This document shows, in pieces, positions 24,649 through 34,078 of a stretch of 64,000 bases of DNA. The position numbers and the translations under genes were made by a program. The notes under the pieces were generated by a model. That model was not told the origin of the DNA. It saw only the letters and a list, made by a program, of their open reading frames with translations, and ran no database searches. The stretch lies in the NCBI RefSeq assembly GCF_017742215.1, contig NZ_JAGHKP010000001.1, positions 744,001 through 808,000 of the forward strand, in the 5' to 3' direction. The DNA comes from Chitinophaga chungangae (GTDB lineage Bacteria > Bacteroidota > Bacteroidia > Chitinophagales > Chitinophagaceae). Each line of letters begins with the position of its first letter. Position 1 is the first letter of the stretch.

Positions 24649-25065
24649 ATGAGATCATTGATCAAAATTGTTTCGCATATACAAACCGACGAAGCCATCC
24701 GTTTCGTTGAATCCCCCGAAAGCGGCGGCATCGTCACTTTTATCGGCACCGTGCGCAACCAGACGCAGGGCAAACCCGTGCTGAAACTTTTCTTCGAAAG
24801 CTACGAGCCCATGGCCCTGCTCGAAATGGAAAAGATCGCGCGGCAGGCCGCCGTACAGTGGAACGTGCAGCACATCGCTATCATTCACGCCACCGGCGAA
24901 AAACTGCCCGGCGAAGAAGTAGTGGTGATCGCCGTGGCCGCCCCGCACCGCGGCGCCGCTTTCGCCGCCTGCCAGTACGCGATAGACACGCTCAAGGAAA
25001 CCGTTCCCATCTGGAAACGGGAATTTTTTGAAGACGGTGCCGTATGGGTAGCCGCACATCCCTGA
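24649..25065 (+). CDS. moaE: Molybdopterin synthase catalytic subunit
   Basis: 138 residues. Forms a heterotetramer with MoaD and converts precursor Z to molybdopterin. Family motifs: GGIVTFIGTVRNQTQGKPVLKLFFESYEPMAL, the HRGAAFAACQYAIDTLKETVPIWKREFF block with the active-site lysine in PIWKREFF, and VAAHP at the end. Ends tail to tail with mobA, with a 2-bp gap. Confidence 0.93.
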   Translation: MRSLIKIVSHIQTDEAIRFVESPESGGIVTFIGTVRNQTQGKPVLKLFFESYEPMALLEMEKIARQAAVQWNVQHIAIIHATGEKLPGEEVVVIAVAAPHRGAAFAACQYAIDTLKETVPIWKREFFEDGAVWVAAHP

Positions 25066-25067
25066 CA

Positions 25068-25637
25068 TCATTTTAATTTTTCCATCGCATTGTCCATTTC
25101 ATCGGGCGTATTCGCATTGTACTGCTCGCGCCGGAAAGGATTGTCCAGCAGCGCAACTTCCAGCGAGGCCAGCGTTTTACGCGGACAGGTCTTTCCGTTT
25201 CCCACATCCTCCGCCAGCTGCTGCAGCCCCGCCGGTTCCCATATCGCGATGAGCGGTTCCGGCTGGTCGTTGAAAGGGCTGATGAACGAAGTGGCGCTCA
25301 TTTTCGGGTCGCGTTTTTCCACCAGCAGCGCAATGCTTTGCGTGCTGATCAACGGCAGGTCGCAGGCCAGCACCAGCCACGATGCGGCTGGGTCCTGCGC
25401 GTGCGCGCTGAGCAGGCCTGATGAAGGGCCCGCGCCGTCCACGCTGTCGCGGATAATGAATTTGCAGCCCTGGAATTTTTGCCCTTCCCGCGCGGAAAGC
25501 CATACTTCCGGCACAAAACCTTTCAGCAGGTTGTAGAGGTATTGCCACTGCGGAAGACCATGATACTGTATCTTGCTTTTATCCTGCTGCATGCGCGTGC
25601 TTTTTCCGCCGCACAACACCAATCCTTTAAGCGCCAT
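25068..25637 (-). CDS. mobA: Molybdenum cofactor guanylyltransferase
   Basis: 189 residues. Attaches GMP to molybdopterin to make the bis-MGD cofactor needed by NapA/NasA-type nitrate reductases, like the one in this window. The nucleotide-binding signature GLVLCGGKSTRMQQDKSKIQYHG is at the N-terminus, and ACDLPLIS gives the metal-binding Asp. The start is 25637 because it is preceded by a strong GGAGG; the frame is open further upstream, but that stretch is antiframe to moaC. It overlaps the end of moaC by 11 bp. Confidence 0.88.
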   Translation of the reverse strand: MALKGLVLCGGKSTRMQQDKSKIQYHGLPQWQYLYNLLKGFVPEVWLSAREGQKFQGCKFIIRDSVDGAGPSSGLLSAHAQDPAASWLVLACDLPLISTQSIALLVEKRDPKMSATSFISPFNDQPEPLIAIWEPAGLQQLAEDVGNGKTCPRKTLASLEVALLDNPFRREQYNANTPDEMDNAMEKLK

Positions 25638-26106
25638 GTTTCCCTCCTGTTTTTGAAATGAGCTTTGTGCCGGTGATCTCCATTTCCATGGAAAGCGCTT
25701 TGCACATGTCGTACACGGTGAGCGCCGCAACGCTTGCCCCGGTAAGGGCTTCCATTTCCACGCCGGTTTTGCCATACGTTTTTACGGTGCACCTGATCAC
25801 GGCTTCTTCCGTTTCCAGTGTAATGTCTACGCTGCAATGATGCAGCAACAGGGTATGGCAGAGCGGTATCAGCTCCGGCGTTTTTTTCGCGGCCATAATG
25901 CCGGCGACGGTCGCGGTCTGGAACACGGCGCCTTTTTTTGTGACCAGCTCCTGCCCGCTGATACACGCGCGCACAGCAGACGGCAGGTAGATGCGGCTTT
26001 CCGCTACGGCTGTTCTTTCTGTGTCCGCCTTGTAACCCACGTCTACCATCTGCGGGCGGTCTTGTTCGTCAAGATGCGTGAAAGCGGTATTTGACGCATT
26101 GCTCAT
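25627..26106 (-). CDS. moaC: Cyclic pyranopterin monophosphate synthase
   Basis: 159 residues. Converts the MoaA product to cyclic pyranopterin monophosphate. Motifs: MVDVGYKADTERTAVAESRI, GIMAAKKTPELIPLCHTLLL, and the catalytic GASVAALTVYDMCKAL with Asp and Lys. It diverges from moeA and overlaps mobA, forming a moaC-mobA pair. Confidence 0.94.
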   Translation of the reverse strand: MSNASNTAFTHLDEQDRPQMVDVGYKADTERTAVAESRIYLPSAVRACISGQELVTKKGAVFQTATVAGIMAAKKTPELIPLCHTLLLHHCSVDITLETEEAVIRCTVKTYGKTGVEMEALTGASVAALTVYDMCKALSMEMEITGTKLISKTGGKHGA

Positions 26107-26144
26107 AATTGAATAAATTTATCGTAACAAAAAATTGCAAGCTC

Positions 26145-27350
26145 ATGTTGCCCGTCTCCGAAGCATTTAAAGCAGTAATGGCTACCGTGAAAGACACGGG
26201 GATCACCACCGTGCTGCTGGAAGCCGCTGCCGGCCGTATTTTGCGTGAGCAGGTGCTGGCAGACAGGCCGTTTCCGCCGTACGACCGTGTGGCGATGGAC
26301 GGTATCGCCATTGCGTTCGACAGCTATGCGCGCGGCCAGCGCGTGTTTGGCGTCGAAGAAGTGCAGGCCGCCGGTATGCCGCGCAAGCAGCTGATGAACC
26401 TTGCGGATTGTATGGAAGTAATGACCGGCGCCGTGATCCCCGACCTTACCGACGCGGTGATCCCTTACGAACATCTTGAAGCCGCGGAACATGAAGGGTT
26501 CAAACGTTTCACCATCAAGAAAAATGTGGTGGCCGGACAGAACATTCACCGCATGGGCAGCGATGTACCGGCCGGTAAAGTGTTGCTGGGCCCGGGTACG
26601 CGTATCGGCGCGCCGGAAGCGGGCGTGCTGGCCAGCGTGGGAAAAGCGGAAGTGAAAGTGAGTGCGCTGCCGCGCATTTGCCTGGTGGCTACGGGTGACG
26701 AACTGGTGGAGATCCGCGCTACGCCCGAACAACACCAGGTGCGCATGTCTAACGTATACAGCATTGCCGCGGCGCTGCACCTGCTGGGCATTCCGGCGTC
26801 CGTTATTCACCTGCGCGACGAACCGGCCAGTATGGAACAACAGCTCCGCCCGCTGCTTTCCAAAGCGGATGTGCTGATTTGTTCGGGTGCCGTTTCTGCC
26901 GGTAAATTCGATCATCTTCCCCAGGTATTGCAACGCTGCGGTATGCAGCGCGTGTTTCATAAAATTGAACAGAAGCCCGGAAAACCTTTCCTGTTCGGTA
27001 CTGTCAATAACGGGCCGGTGGTGTTTGCGTTGCCGGGCAACCCCGTGTCCGTACTGCTTTGTTATTACCGCTACATTCAGCCATGGCTGCTCGCTTCAAT
27101 GCAGCATATGCCGGAAGAGCAATTATTCGCCTCGCTGGAAAAAGAAGTGAAGTTCGATAAACCCCTCACTTATTTCCTGCCGGTGCAGCTGCAGCACGCG
27201 CCGGGCGCACGTCTCACCGCTTTGCCCGTTACCTATGGCGGCTCGGGCGATATGGCTTCCCTGCTGCATGCCGATGCGTTTATGGAATTGCCGCCTGAGC
27301 TAAACGTATTTCCCGAAGGCGCGGTGTTCCCTGTCTGGAAGATCAGGTAA
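26145..27350 (+). CDS. moeA: Molybdopterin molybdenumtransferase
   Basis: 401 residues. Inserts molybdate into adenylylated molybdopterin. Motifs: RPFPPYDRVAMDGIAIAF, TGAVIPDLTDAVIPYEH, GDELVEI, ICSGAVSAGKFDHLPQVL, and VVFALPGNPVSVLLCYY. The start is set at 26145 (MLPVSEAFKAVMATVKD, the family opening) rather than at 26109, which would leave only 2 bp between the divergent moaC and moeA genes. The last 8 bp overlap the end of the converging rubredoxin-domain gene. Confidence 0.92.
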   Translation: MLPVSEAFKAVMATVKDTGITTVLLEAAAGRILREQVLADRPFPPYDRVAMDGIAIAFDSYARGQRVFGVEEVQAAGMPRKQLMNLADCMEVMTGAVIPDLTDAVIPYEHLEAAEHEGFKRFTIKKNVVAGQNIHRMGSDVPAGKVLLGPGTRIGAPEAGVLASVGKAEVKVSALPRICLVATGDELVEIRATPEQHQVRMSNVYSIAAALHLLGIPASVIHLRDEPASMEQQLRPLLSKADVLICSGAVSAGKFDHLPQVLQRCGMQRVFHKIEQKPGKPFLFGTVNNGPVVFALPGNPVSVLLCYYRYIQPWLLASMQHMPEEQLFASLEKEVKFDKPLTYFLPVQLQHAPGARLTALPVTYGGSGDMASLLHADAFMELPPELNVFPEGAVFPVWKIR

Positions 27351-28800
27351 GCGGCGCAGCCAGGGCCGACAAAGCCACCGGTGCAAACTCTTTCACAGGC
27401 GTGCCGCAGATGTAACACGCATAATCTTCAGGCAGCGATACAACCGGCGTTCCCGCTGCAATGCCATGTTCCGCATCCCCGGCCGTTTCGTCGTACACCG
27501 TCATGCACGAAGGGCATTGATGCACCGTTTTCTCCGGGCTGATGCTCACCGCTGCGGCCTTTTGCCCTGAAACATATTCCTGCAGCACATTCCACTCCGT
27601 TCCTTTTTCATAATACTGCCTGCACAACGCCGCGATGTAAGGCCCCAGATGTTCCTTCAGCACTTCGCTGCGGTAAGGGATCAGCTGGTGCGTGTTCGGG
27701 TTGAAATCGGGCGTGTACAGCACGTCGTAACGCTGTAAATATTTCAGTTTGCTGCGGTGTTTGTTTTCCTGCCGCCTGATCACGATGGAGCCGAAGTGGT
27801 GTTTGCCCACATCAAGACTGATATTAAAACACAGGCCGTACGTACGCACGTCTGCCGTGTCGAAATGCCGGATGATGTGACGTTTCAGGATCAGGCTGTC
27901 TTCACAATGGTCCGCCACCTGCCAGTTCAGCTCGTTGGCCGCGTGCCGCACGTTGATGCCGTGTTTGCCCAAAACATAATCCCACAGCTTGCGGTGCGAG
28001 GGCTCGATGTTTTTGATGATGACGGACTTCCAGGGCGTGGCGTAAAACTGCCCGATGCCGGTTTCCAGGCAAACGGAGCACATATCTTTCAAAAAATCCA
28101 CGTCGAATGTTTCGTCGCGGCGGTAAATGCCCAGCCAGTACTGATCGTTGTGCCGGTTAAAGCCTTCATAATACGGAAGGCGGAAGGCCGGCAATTCCAG
28201 CTCTTTGTCGATGTCGCGGTGAATACATTCCAGCGGCGTGTTCAGCAGCGACGCCGGCTCTTCCTGCGAAAGTATCCGCGTTTCGAGCAGCGCCGTTACC
28301 TGCGGGATGCTGTTGGTGTAGATCAGCCGGGGCCAGCGCCAGCTTTCGGTTTGACCGGGATAACGCACATACAGGTACCAGTAATGCGGCTGCGGTGAAG
28401 CCACCCAGTTGATGTGCCCGCTGAAAAGCGGCACGAACGTTTGCCGGCTGTCGCAGATGTTGATCTTCAGTTTCGGCGGCTGCGCGAACGCGTCGAAAAT
28501 ATCTTTGTAGGTGCCTTCGGTTAACCAGGAATCGGTGATGAAGATGCCTGCTGCAGGGTAGGAGCTGGTGATGTTCGGCGTTCCGTCTTCCAGCTGGAAT
28601 TCCACGCCTTTTTCGCGGCATACGTTTTCAAAAACGTCAAAATGTTTGTAAGGCACCTGTAAAAACAACTGCTGCCGCAGGCCGAACCGTACGTCTTCCA
28701 CACGTGCGGCCTCCGCTGCTTCGAGTATTTCCAGCAGGTAACCCGGCGAAATGATCCCGCCGGTGAAATTAAACCGTACCAGATGTGATTGTTTCGCCAT
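27343..28800 (-). CDS. Rubredoxin-tailed, nitrite/sulfite-reductase-like protein
   Basis: 485 residues. Residues about 1-400 resemble the ferredoxin-like and catalytic halves of sulfite/nitrite reductases (LVRFNFTGGIISPGYLLEILEAAEAARVEDVRFGLRQQLFL, FYATPWKSVIIKNI). The siroheme/[4Fe-4S] ligands (CX5C...CX3C), clearly seen in NirB of the same operon, are absent. The C-terminus (about 430-475) is a rubredoxin: CPSC...CYIC with the expected spacing. It is the last gene of the nirB-nirD-transporter-nitrate reductase operon and overlaps the previous gene by 32 bp. An electron carrier or assembly partner of the nitrate or nitrite reductase is likely. Confidence 0.72.
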   Translation of the reverse strand: MAKQSHLVRFNFTGGIISPGYLLEILEAAEAARVEDVRFGLRQQLFLQVPYKHFDVFENVCREKGVEFQLEDGTPNITSSYPAAGIFITDSWLTEGTYKDIFDAFAQPPKLKINICDSRQTFVPLFSGHINWVASPQPHYWYLYVRYPGQTESWRWPRLIYTNSIPQVTALLETRILSQEEPASLLNTPLECIHRDIDKELELPAFRLPYYEGFNRHNDQYWLGIYRRDETFDVDFLKDMCSVCLETGIGQFYATPWKSVIIKNIEPSHRKLWDYVLGKHGINVRHAANELNWQVADHCEDSLILKRHIIRHFDTADVRTYGLCFNISLDVGKHHFGSIVIRRQENKHRSKLKYLQRYDVLYTPDFNPNTHQLIPYRSEVLKEHLGPYIAALCRQYYEKGTEWNVLQEYVSGQKAAAVSISPEKTVHQCPSCMTVYDETAGDAEHGIAAGTPVVSLPEDYACYICGTPVKEFAPVALSALAAPLT

Positions 28801-31800
28801 GGTGCATGGTTTTAATGGATGGAAGCGCCTGTTCGATCAGGCGGAGCACTTCGGGCCTGCAGCTGCCGCAGCCCATGCCCGCGCCGCTTGCGCGGCAAAC
28901 GCCGTCCAGGTCCGTATGCCCGCCGCGGATCGTTTCTTTGATGTTGCCGTCGCCCACGTTGCCGCAGGAACAGATGAGCTTGCCCAGCACGGGCGCTCCT
29001 TTTTTGCCGGAACGCAACAACTCCAGGCGTTTGTCCGACAATTCGGTTTTCTGGCGGATCAGGTCGCGGAACTCCGCCAGCTCGCTTTTATCGCCGATGA
29101 GGATCGCGCCCACGAGCTTGTCCTGGTGAATAATGCATTTTTTATAATAGCGTTTTGCTTTGTCGATGAATACGACTTCCTCATACGCGGGATCGCCGGG
29201 CGTTTCCACCATACCGAGCGAACAAAGGTCCATGCCCTGCACTTTCAGGATGTTGATGAATAAAGACCCTTCGTAATACCCCGATATGTCGCCGTTGAGA
29301 TAACGCGCCGCCACCGCGGCCTGCTGCTCGGCTGCGGCGGTGATGCCGTACAGTATGTTCTCGAACGCCGCAATTTCGCCGATCGCATAGATGGACGGAT
29401 CGCTGGTTTGCAGGTAAGGATTTACCACTACGCCGCGGTTGCATTCCAGCTTGGCAGCCTGCGCCAGTTCTATGTTCGGAATGGTGCCGATGGAAAATAC
29501 GACGGCCTGGCAATCCACGAACCGCCCGCTTTTCAGGCGGATGCCTTCCACCTGCCTGGTGCCGGAGAATTGTTCTATTTCGTCATTGAAAAATATCTCG
29601 ATGTCGCGTTCGCGTAATTCTTCACTGAGCAGCTGCGCGCCGAGCGCATCCAGCTGGCGGTCCATCAGCCGCGAAGTACGTTGTATCACCGCCACGCCGA
29701 TGTTCATTTCGCGCAGCGATGCGGCGAGCTCTATGCCCAGCAGGCCGCCGCCGGCGATCACCACCTTGCCTTTGCCCGGCGAAATATGCCGCATGAAATC
29801 GTCGGCGTTTTTCCGCGTGCGCATGGTGAAAATGCCTTCCAGCGACGGTACGTCTTTGAGCGTGGCGGCGCGGCTGCCCGTGGCGAGGATCAGCACGTCG
29901 TAATCGTGTACGCCGCCTTTGCTGTCCGTTACCTGTTTGTTTTCCCGGTCGATCTTTTCGATGCTTACGCCCCGGTGCAGCGTGATGTTGAGCGCGGCTT
30001 CCTCCGCGTCGGACATCTTCACCAGCTGCGCCCATTGCTGAGCGCCGCTGATGTAGTCCGGCAGCATAACGCGGTTATAAAAAGGCAAATCTTCCTTGCT
30101 GAATACGGTGATCGCGTCCACCCTGTTCAACGCGCGGTACGAGCGCACAAAACCGCAGGCCCCGGCGCCCGCACCAACCACAACGATCTTCTGCGGCGGT
30201 TTCACATATTTCCGCACTTCCACGGCCGCGAATTTCAGATCGGGCTGCCGCGAAATGGGATCGGTCAGGTTGTTCGTGAGATTGTTCGCCCGGTTCAGAT
30301 CGTTCTGCAATATCTTACCCCAGTGCATTGGCATAAACACCACGCCCGGCTTAATGTCCCGGCTGATCTTCACTTTTACGCGCACCTGCCCGCGCGCGCT
30401 GCTCACTTCCGCCAGGTCGTCCTGCCGGAGATGGCGCGCTTCCGCGTCGTCCGGGTGAATTTCGAGAAATGAAGAAACGATGTGCTGTTTCAGTTTGCTC
30501 ACTTTTCCCGTTTTGCTCATGGTGTGCCATTGGTCGCGGATGCGGCCGGTGGTGAGGATGAGCGGGAAATCTTCGCAGGGCGCTTCGGATGTATTTTCGT
30601 CGTTGACGGTATGGATCACCGCTTTTTGATGCGGCGTGTAAAAACGATGGTCGGTGAAAAGGCGCGCCGTTCCCTGGCCGTCCCGGTAAGGCCATTGGAT
30701 GCTCCTGCGCTCCTGTAATATTTTGTAGGAAAGCCCGCTGATGTCTATGCGCGTGCCGGCGGTAAGACGGCAATGTTCGTCATAGATCTCGCCCGCATGC
30801 GAATAGTCGAACCCTTTGTAGCCCATTTTTTGGGCGAACCGGCAGATGATCTCCGAATCGGGCAGCGCTTCGCCGGGCGCATCGGTGATCTTCGAGAGAT
30901 AGCTGATACGGCGCTCCGCGTTGGTCATGGTGCCTTCTTTTTCGGCCCATGCCGCGGCGGGAAGAATCACGTCCGCATATTTCAACGTTTCGGGTTTCGA
31001 GGAAATTTCCTGCACCACCACGAAGCTCGCTTTCTGCAAAGCCGCTTCCATGGCCCGCGCATCGGGCAACGACACGAGCGGGTTGGAGCCCATGATCCAG
31101 ATGGCTTTCAGGCTGCCGTTTTGCAGGGCGGCGAACATGTCTGTGGCGGTAAGGCCTGGTTTTTCCGAGATCGTCGTTCCTCCCCAAAATGCCTGTACTT
31201 CCTCGCGGTGTTTCGGGTCGTTCAGCAAACGGTGGCCGGGCAGCAGGTTGGCAAGGCCGCCGGTTTCCCTTCCGCCCATGGCGTTGGGCTGACCGGTGAG
31301 CGAAAACGGCCCGTTGCCCGGTTTGCCGATCTTGCCGGTGATGAGATGGAGGTTGATGAGGCTGAGATTCTTGGAAACGCCTACCGCGCTTTGATTCAGC
31401 CCCATCGTCCACATCGTCATGAATCCTTTTGACGCGCCGATGATCGCGGCCGCTTCATACAATTGCTGCTCCGGGATACCGCAAACGATCGCGGCTTCAG
31501 TAATGCTGCGCTGCATTACGGCATCGCGGTAACGTGCGAAACCTTCGGTGTGCTGGTGTATAAAATTTTTATCGGTATGGCCCTGCTCGATGAGCAAACG
31601 GCCGATGGCATGATGTAAAACGATGTCCGTTCCCGGGTTGAGCTGCAAATGAAGATCGGCGGAAGCGCAGCTCTGCGTTACGCGCGGATCGCTCACGATG
31701 ATGCGCAGTGAAGGATTGGCGGCTTTTGCGGCTTCTATCCGCCGCCAAAGGATCGGGTGGCACCAGGCGGGATTGGCCCCGGCCACGAAAATGCAGTCCG

Positions 31801-32293
31801 CCAGTTCGATGTCGTCGTAAGTGCCTGGCACGGTATCTTCCCCCAGCGCCATTTTGTAAGCCGCCACGGCGCTGCTCATGCAAAGGCGCGAATTGGTGTC
31901 GATGTTGTTGCTGCCGATGAAACCTTTGATCAGTTTATTGACGACATAATATTCTTCTGTAAGGCATTGCCCGGAAGCATAAAACGCCACCGCGTCAGGT
32001 CCGTATTTCCGGATGATGCTGGTAAACACCGCTGCGGTCCTGTCCAGCGCCTGGTCCCACGAAACCCGCATCCGGGGAGCGTTGCGATGGTAACGCATTT
32101 CCGGGTGCAGCAGCCTGTCGCTCGTGTCCGTCACGGTGTAGTGCAGGTTCATGCCTTTGGAACAAAGCATGCCCCTGTTTACGGGATGGTCTTTATCGCC
32201 TTCCAGGCTGAGTTTCCCCTGCCTGTCGCGATGCACGACTATCCCGCATCCTACGCCGCAGTAGCAGCAGGTGGTTTTGAAGCTGGACATCAT
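28769..32293 (-). CDS. Assimilatory nitrate reductase fused to its FAD/[2Fe-2S] reductase module
   Basis: 1174 residues. Residues 1-700 are a NasA/NapA-type molybdopterin subunit: [4Fe-4S] ligands Cys9, Cys12, Cys16 and Cys44, and the Mo-ligand cysteine in NSRLCMSSAVAAYKMALGED. Residues about 705-1095 are a NAD(P)H-FAD domain of the NirB/NasB type (IVVVGAGAGACGF and GKVVIAGGGLLGIELAASL). Residues about 1110-1155 are a BFD-like [2Fe-2S] domain (CSC ... GMGCGSC). Normally separate polypeptides (catalytic and electron-transfer subunits), here one chain. Cytoplasmic, no signal peptide. Starts in the TAATG overlap with the transporter stop. Needs bis-MGD from the adjacent Moco genes. Confidence 0.85.
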   Translation of the reverse strand: MMSSFKTTCCYCGVGCGIVVHRDRQGKLSLEGDKDHPVNRGMLCSKGMNLHYTVTDTSDRLLHPEMRYHRNAPRMRVSWDQALDRTAAVFTSIIRKYGPDAVAFYASGQCLTEEYYVVNKLIKGFIGSNNIDTNSRLCMSSAVAAYKMALGEDTVPGTYDDIELADCIFVAGANPAWCHPILWRRIEAAKAANPSLRIIVSDPRVTQSCASADLHLQLNPGTDIVLHHAIGRLLIEQGHTDKNFIHQHTEGFARYRDAVMQRSITEAAIVCGIPEQQLYEAAAIIGASKGFMTMWTMGLNQSAVGVSKNLSLINLHLITGKIGKPGNGPFSLTGQPNAMGGRETGGLANLLPGHRLLNDPKHREEVQAFWGGTTISEKPGLTATDMFAALQNGSLKAIWIMGSNPLVSLPDARAMEAALQKASFVVVQEISSKPETLKYADVILPAAAWAEKEGTMTNAERRISYLSKITDAPGEALPDSEIICRFAQKMGYKGFDYSHAGEIYDEHCRLTAGTRIDISGLSYKILQERRSIQWPYRDGQGTARLFTDHRFYTPHQKAVIHTVNDENTSEAPCEDFPLILTTGRIRDQWHTMSKTGKVSKLKQHIVSSFLEIHPDDAEARHLRQDDLAEVSSARGQVRVKVKISRDIKPGVVFMPMHWGKILQNDLNRANNLTNNLTDPISRQPDLKFAAVEVRKYVKPPQKIVVVGAGAGACGFVRSYRALNRVDAITVFSKEDLPFYNRVMLPDYISGAQQWAQLVKMSDAEEAALNITLHRGVSIEKIDRENKQVTDSKGGVHDYDVLILATGSRAATLKDVPSLEGIFTMRTRKNADDFMRHISPGKGKVVIAGGGLLGIELAASLREMNIGVAVIQRTSRLMDRQLDALGAQLLSEELRERDIEIFFNDEIEQFSGTRQVEGIRLKSGRFVDCQAVVFSIGTIPNIELAQAAKLECNRGVVVNPYLQTSDPSIYAIGEIAAFENILYGITAAAEQQAAVAARYLNGDISGYYEGSLFINILKVQGMDLCSLGMVETPGDPAYEEVVFIDKAKRYYKKCIIHQDKLVGAILIGDKSELAEFRDLIRQKTELSDKRLELLRSGKKGAPVLGKLICSCGNVGDGNIKETIRGGHTDLDGVCRASGAGMGCGSCRPEVLRLIEQALPSIKTMHHGETITSGTV

Positions 32294-33585
32294 TATTGGG
32301 TGATAAGTTTTGGAACCCTCCTCGCGGAGGGCTCTTTTGAAAATCCTGTGAACAGTACAATACAGCCTGTAACGATCACCGCATAAGCGATCCAGGTGAA
32401 TGCCTGCTCGTACGAAATGTTGTCTGCCTTGAACAGAAAACCGAACAGCATGCCGCCCAGGTTGCCGCCTGCGCCAACGATGCCGCTCACCAGTCCTACG
32501 TTACGCGGATCTATAAAGGGAACAATGCCGTAAGTGGCGCCATTCGCCATTTTCAGGAATAATGCAAAGCCGATCATCGCGACGATGGCGAGTTGCAGGT
32601 TGGCCGCGCCGGCGAACAACAACAATCCGCCGCCTTCCGCCAGCAGCACCAGTGCCAGCAGGATGCCCTTGCCTTTCAGGCCCTGTTTAAGCCCGATGCG
32701 GTCAGACACGAAGCCGCCTAATGCGCGGGCGAACAGGTTCATCAATCCAAAGGCGCCCGCCCAGAACCCGGCGCTGGCCTGCGAAAGATGGTACGTGTCC
32801 ACGAAATGGAGCGATGCTACGTTGTCGAAAGTGATCTCCATTCCGAAGCACATGGCGTAAGCGAGCATCAGCGCCCAGATGCGCCAGTCTTTTAATACCG
32901 ACCAGTCGGTTTTATTTTTTTTCGTGTCGCGTTCGATTTCATCGTAATTGCCCGCGGGCGTGTCTTTTGTATAACGGTGATACAAAAAAGCCACGCCCAG
33001 CATCATTAGGCCCGGTACGATCATAGCCAGCCGCCAGGATTGACCTGCGGTATACCCGAAACCCATGATGGTGGCGAATATGAGGGGCATCACGATGTTG
33101 GTGACGCCGCCGCCAAGATTGCCCCAGCCACCGGTGATGGCGTTGGCGGTGCCTTTGATGCTGGCGTCGAACATCATGGAGGTGTGGAACTGGGTGATGA
33201 CGAACGATGCGCCGATGGCGCCGATAGCGAAGCGGAATAAAAGGAATGTCGTATAGTCATGGGCGAGGCCCGCGAGAAAAACGGGGATGGAGCCCAGTAA
33301 AAGCAATCGTACAGCGGTTTTGCGCGGCCCCCAGGTATCGCAGAGGCGGCCGATGATGAGCCTTGCGATGATGGTGCCCGACACGGACGCGATCATCACG
33401 TTGCCGACCTGCGATTTGGTAAGACCAAGGTCTTCCCGGATAGTGGGCATCAGCGGCGCCAGGCCGAACCAGCCGAAGAAACAGGTGAAAAACATCAGCC
33501 AGGTGATGTGAAAAGTGCGCATCTGCACCGTGCCCAGGCTGAAAAGCGAGAGTTTCCGCAAAGGTTCCGGGAATGGATTTTTCAT
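32293..33585 (-). CDS. Nitrate/nitrite transporter, MFS (NarK/NasA family)
   Basis: 430 residues, twelve predicted helices. The NNP-family signatures are present: GWGNLGGGVTNIVMPLIF and GIVGAGGNLGGMLFGFLF, the glycine-rich 'nitrate signature' loops of helices 5 and 11. The arginines expected to bind nitrate lie in FRFAIGAIGASF and the corresponding C-terminal helix region. It imports nitrate for the downstream reductase, and nirD lies 83 bp upstream. The operon order nirB-nirD-transporter-nitrate reductase is consistent. Confidence 0.88.
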   Translation of the reverse strand: MKNPFPEPLRKLSLFSLGTVQMRTFHITWLMFFTCFFGWFGLAPLMPTIREDLGLTKSQVGNVMIASVSGTIIARLIIGRLCDTWGPRKTAVRLLLLGSIPVFLAGLAHDYTTFLLFRFAIGAIGASFVITQFHTSMMFDASIKGTANAITGGWGNLGGGVTNIVMPLIFATIMGFGYTAGQSWRLAMIVPGLMMLGVAFLYHRYTKDTPAGNYDEIERDTKKNKTDWSVLKDWRIWALMLAYAMCFGMEITFDNVASLHFVDTYHLSQASAGFWAGAFGLMNLFARALGGFVSDRIGLKQGLKGKGILLALVLLAEGGGLLLFAGAANLQLAIVAMIGFALFLKMANGATYGIVPFIDPRNVGLVSGIVGAGGNLGGMLFGFLFKADNISYEQAFTWIAYAVIVTGCIVLFTGFSKEPSARRVPKLITQ

Positions 33586-33667
33586 GTAAATTTGAGAAAT
33601 TTTAAGTGAGCCATCATATTAAAATTCAGAAGCCCGGACGGTCTGCAAACTGCCCGGGTTTTCGCAT

Positions 33668-34063
33668 TTACAGCGCTTCCACCGTAACCGGCACGCCAAC
33701 CTCCACGCCGGATTGTATGCCGATGTACACCCGGTCGTCTTCCAGTCTTACAGGATATACCGTCAGCGAACATTCATGTTCGTCTGTAAGACAGCGCCCG
33801 TCTTTCAGCGAAAAGGTCTTTTTGTGGAACGGGCAGGCTACCTTCGGCTCGCCCTGGTGCGTGCCCGTCATGCCGCGGCTCAGCGCCATCTGGCGGCGAT
33901 GCGGGCAAAGGTTCTGCGTAGCGTACCAGGTATCGCTGCGCGAAAAATAGAATAACGCGATCTGTTCGTCCTTGTATTTGATGCAAACGCCGCCGTTATG
34001 CGGCACATCGGTTGTTTTGCAGGCGAAAAACCAGTTGATGGCGGTTGAGCTGATGGTAGACAT
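33668..34063 (-). CDS. nirD: Nitrite reductase small subunit (Rieske-like)
   Basis: 131 residues. Rieske [2Fe-2S] fold with ligands intact: Cys and His in LCPHRRQ and in CPFHKKTF, unlike E. coli NirD, which lacks them. It pairs with NirB for NADH-dependent reduction of nitrite to ammonium in the cytoplasm. It lies 15 bp downstream of nirB. Confidence 0.88.
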   Translation of the reverse strand: MSTISSTAINWFFACKTTDVPHNGGVCIKYKDEQIALFYFSRSDTWYATQNLCPHRRQMALSRGMTGTHQGEPKVACPFHKKTFSLKDGRCLTDEHECSLTVYPVRLEDDRVYIGIQSGVEVGVPVTVEAL

Positions 34064-34078
34064 AAAAGTTAAGTTTGG

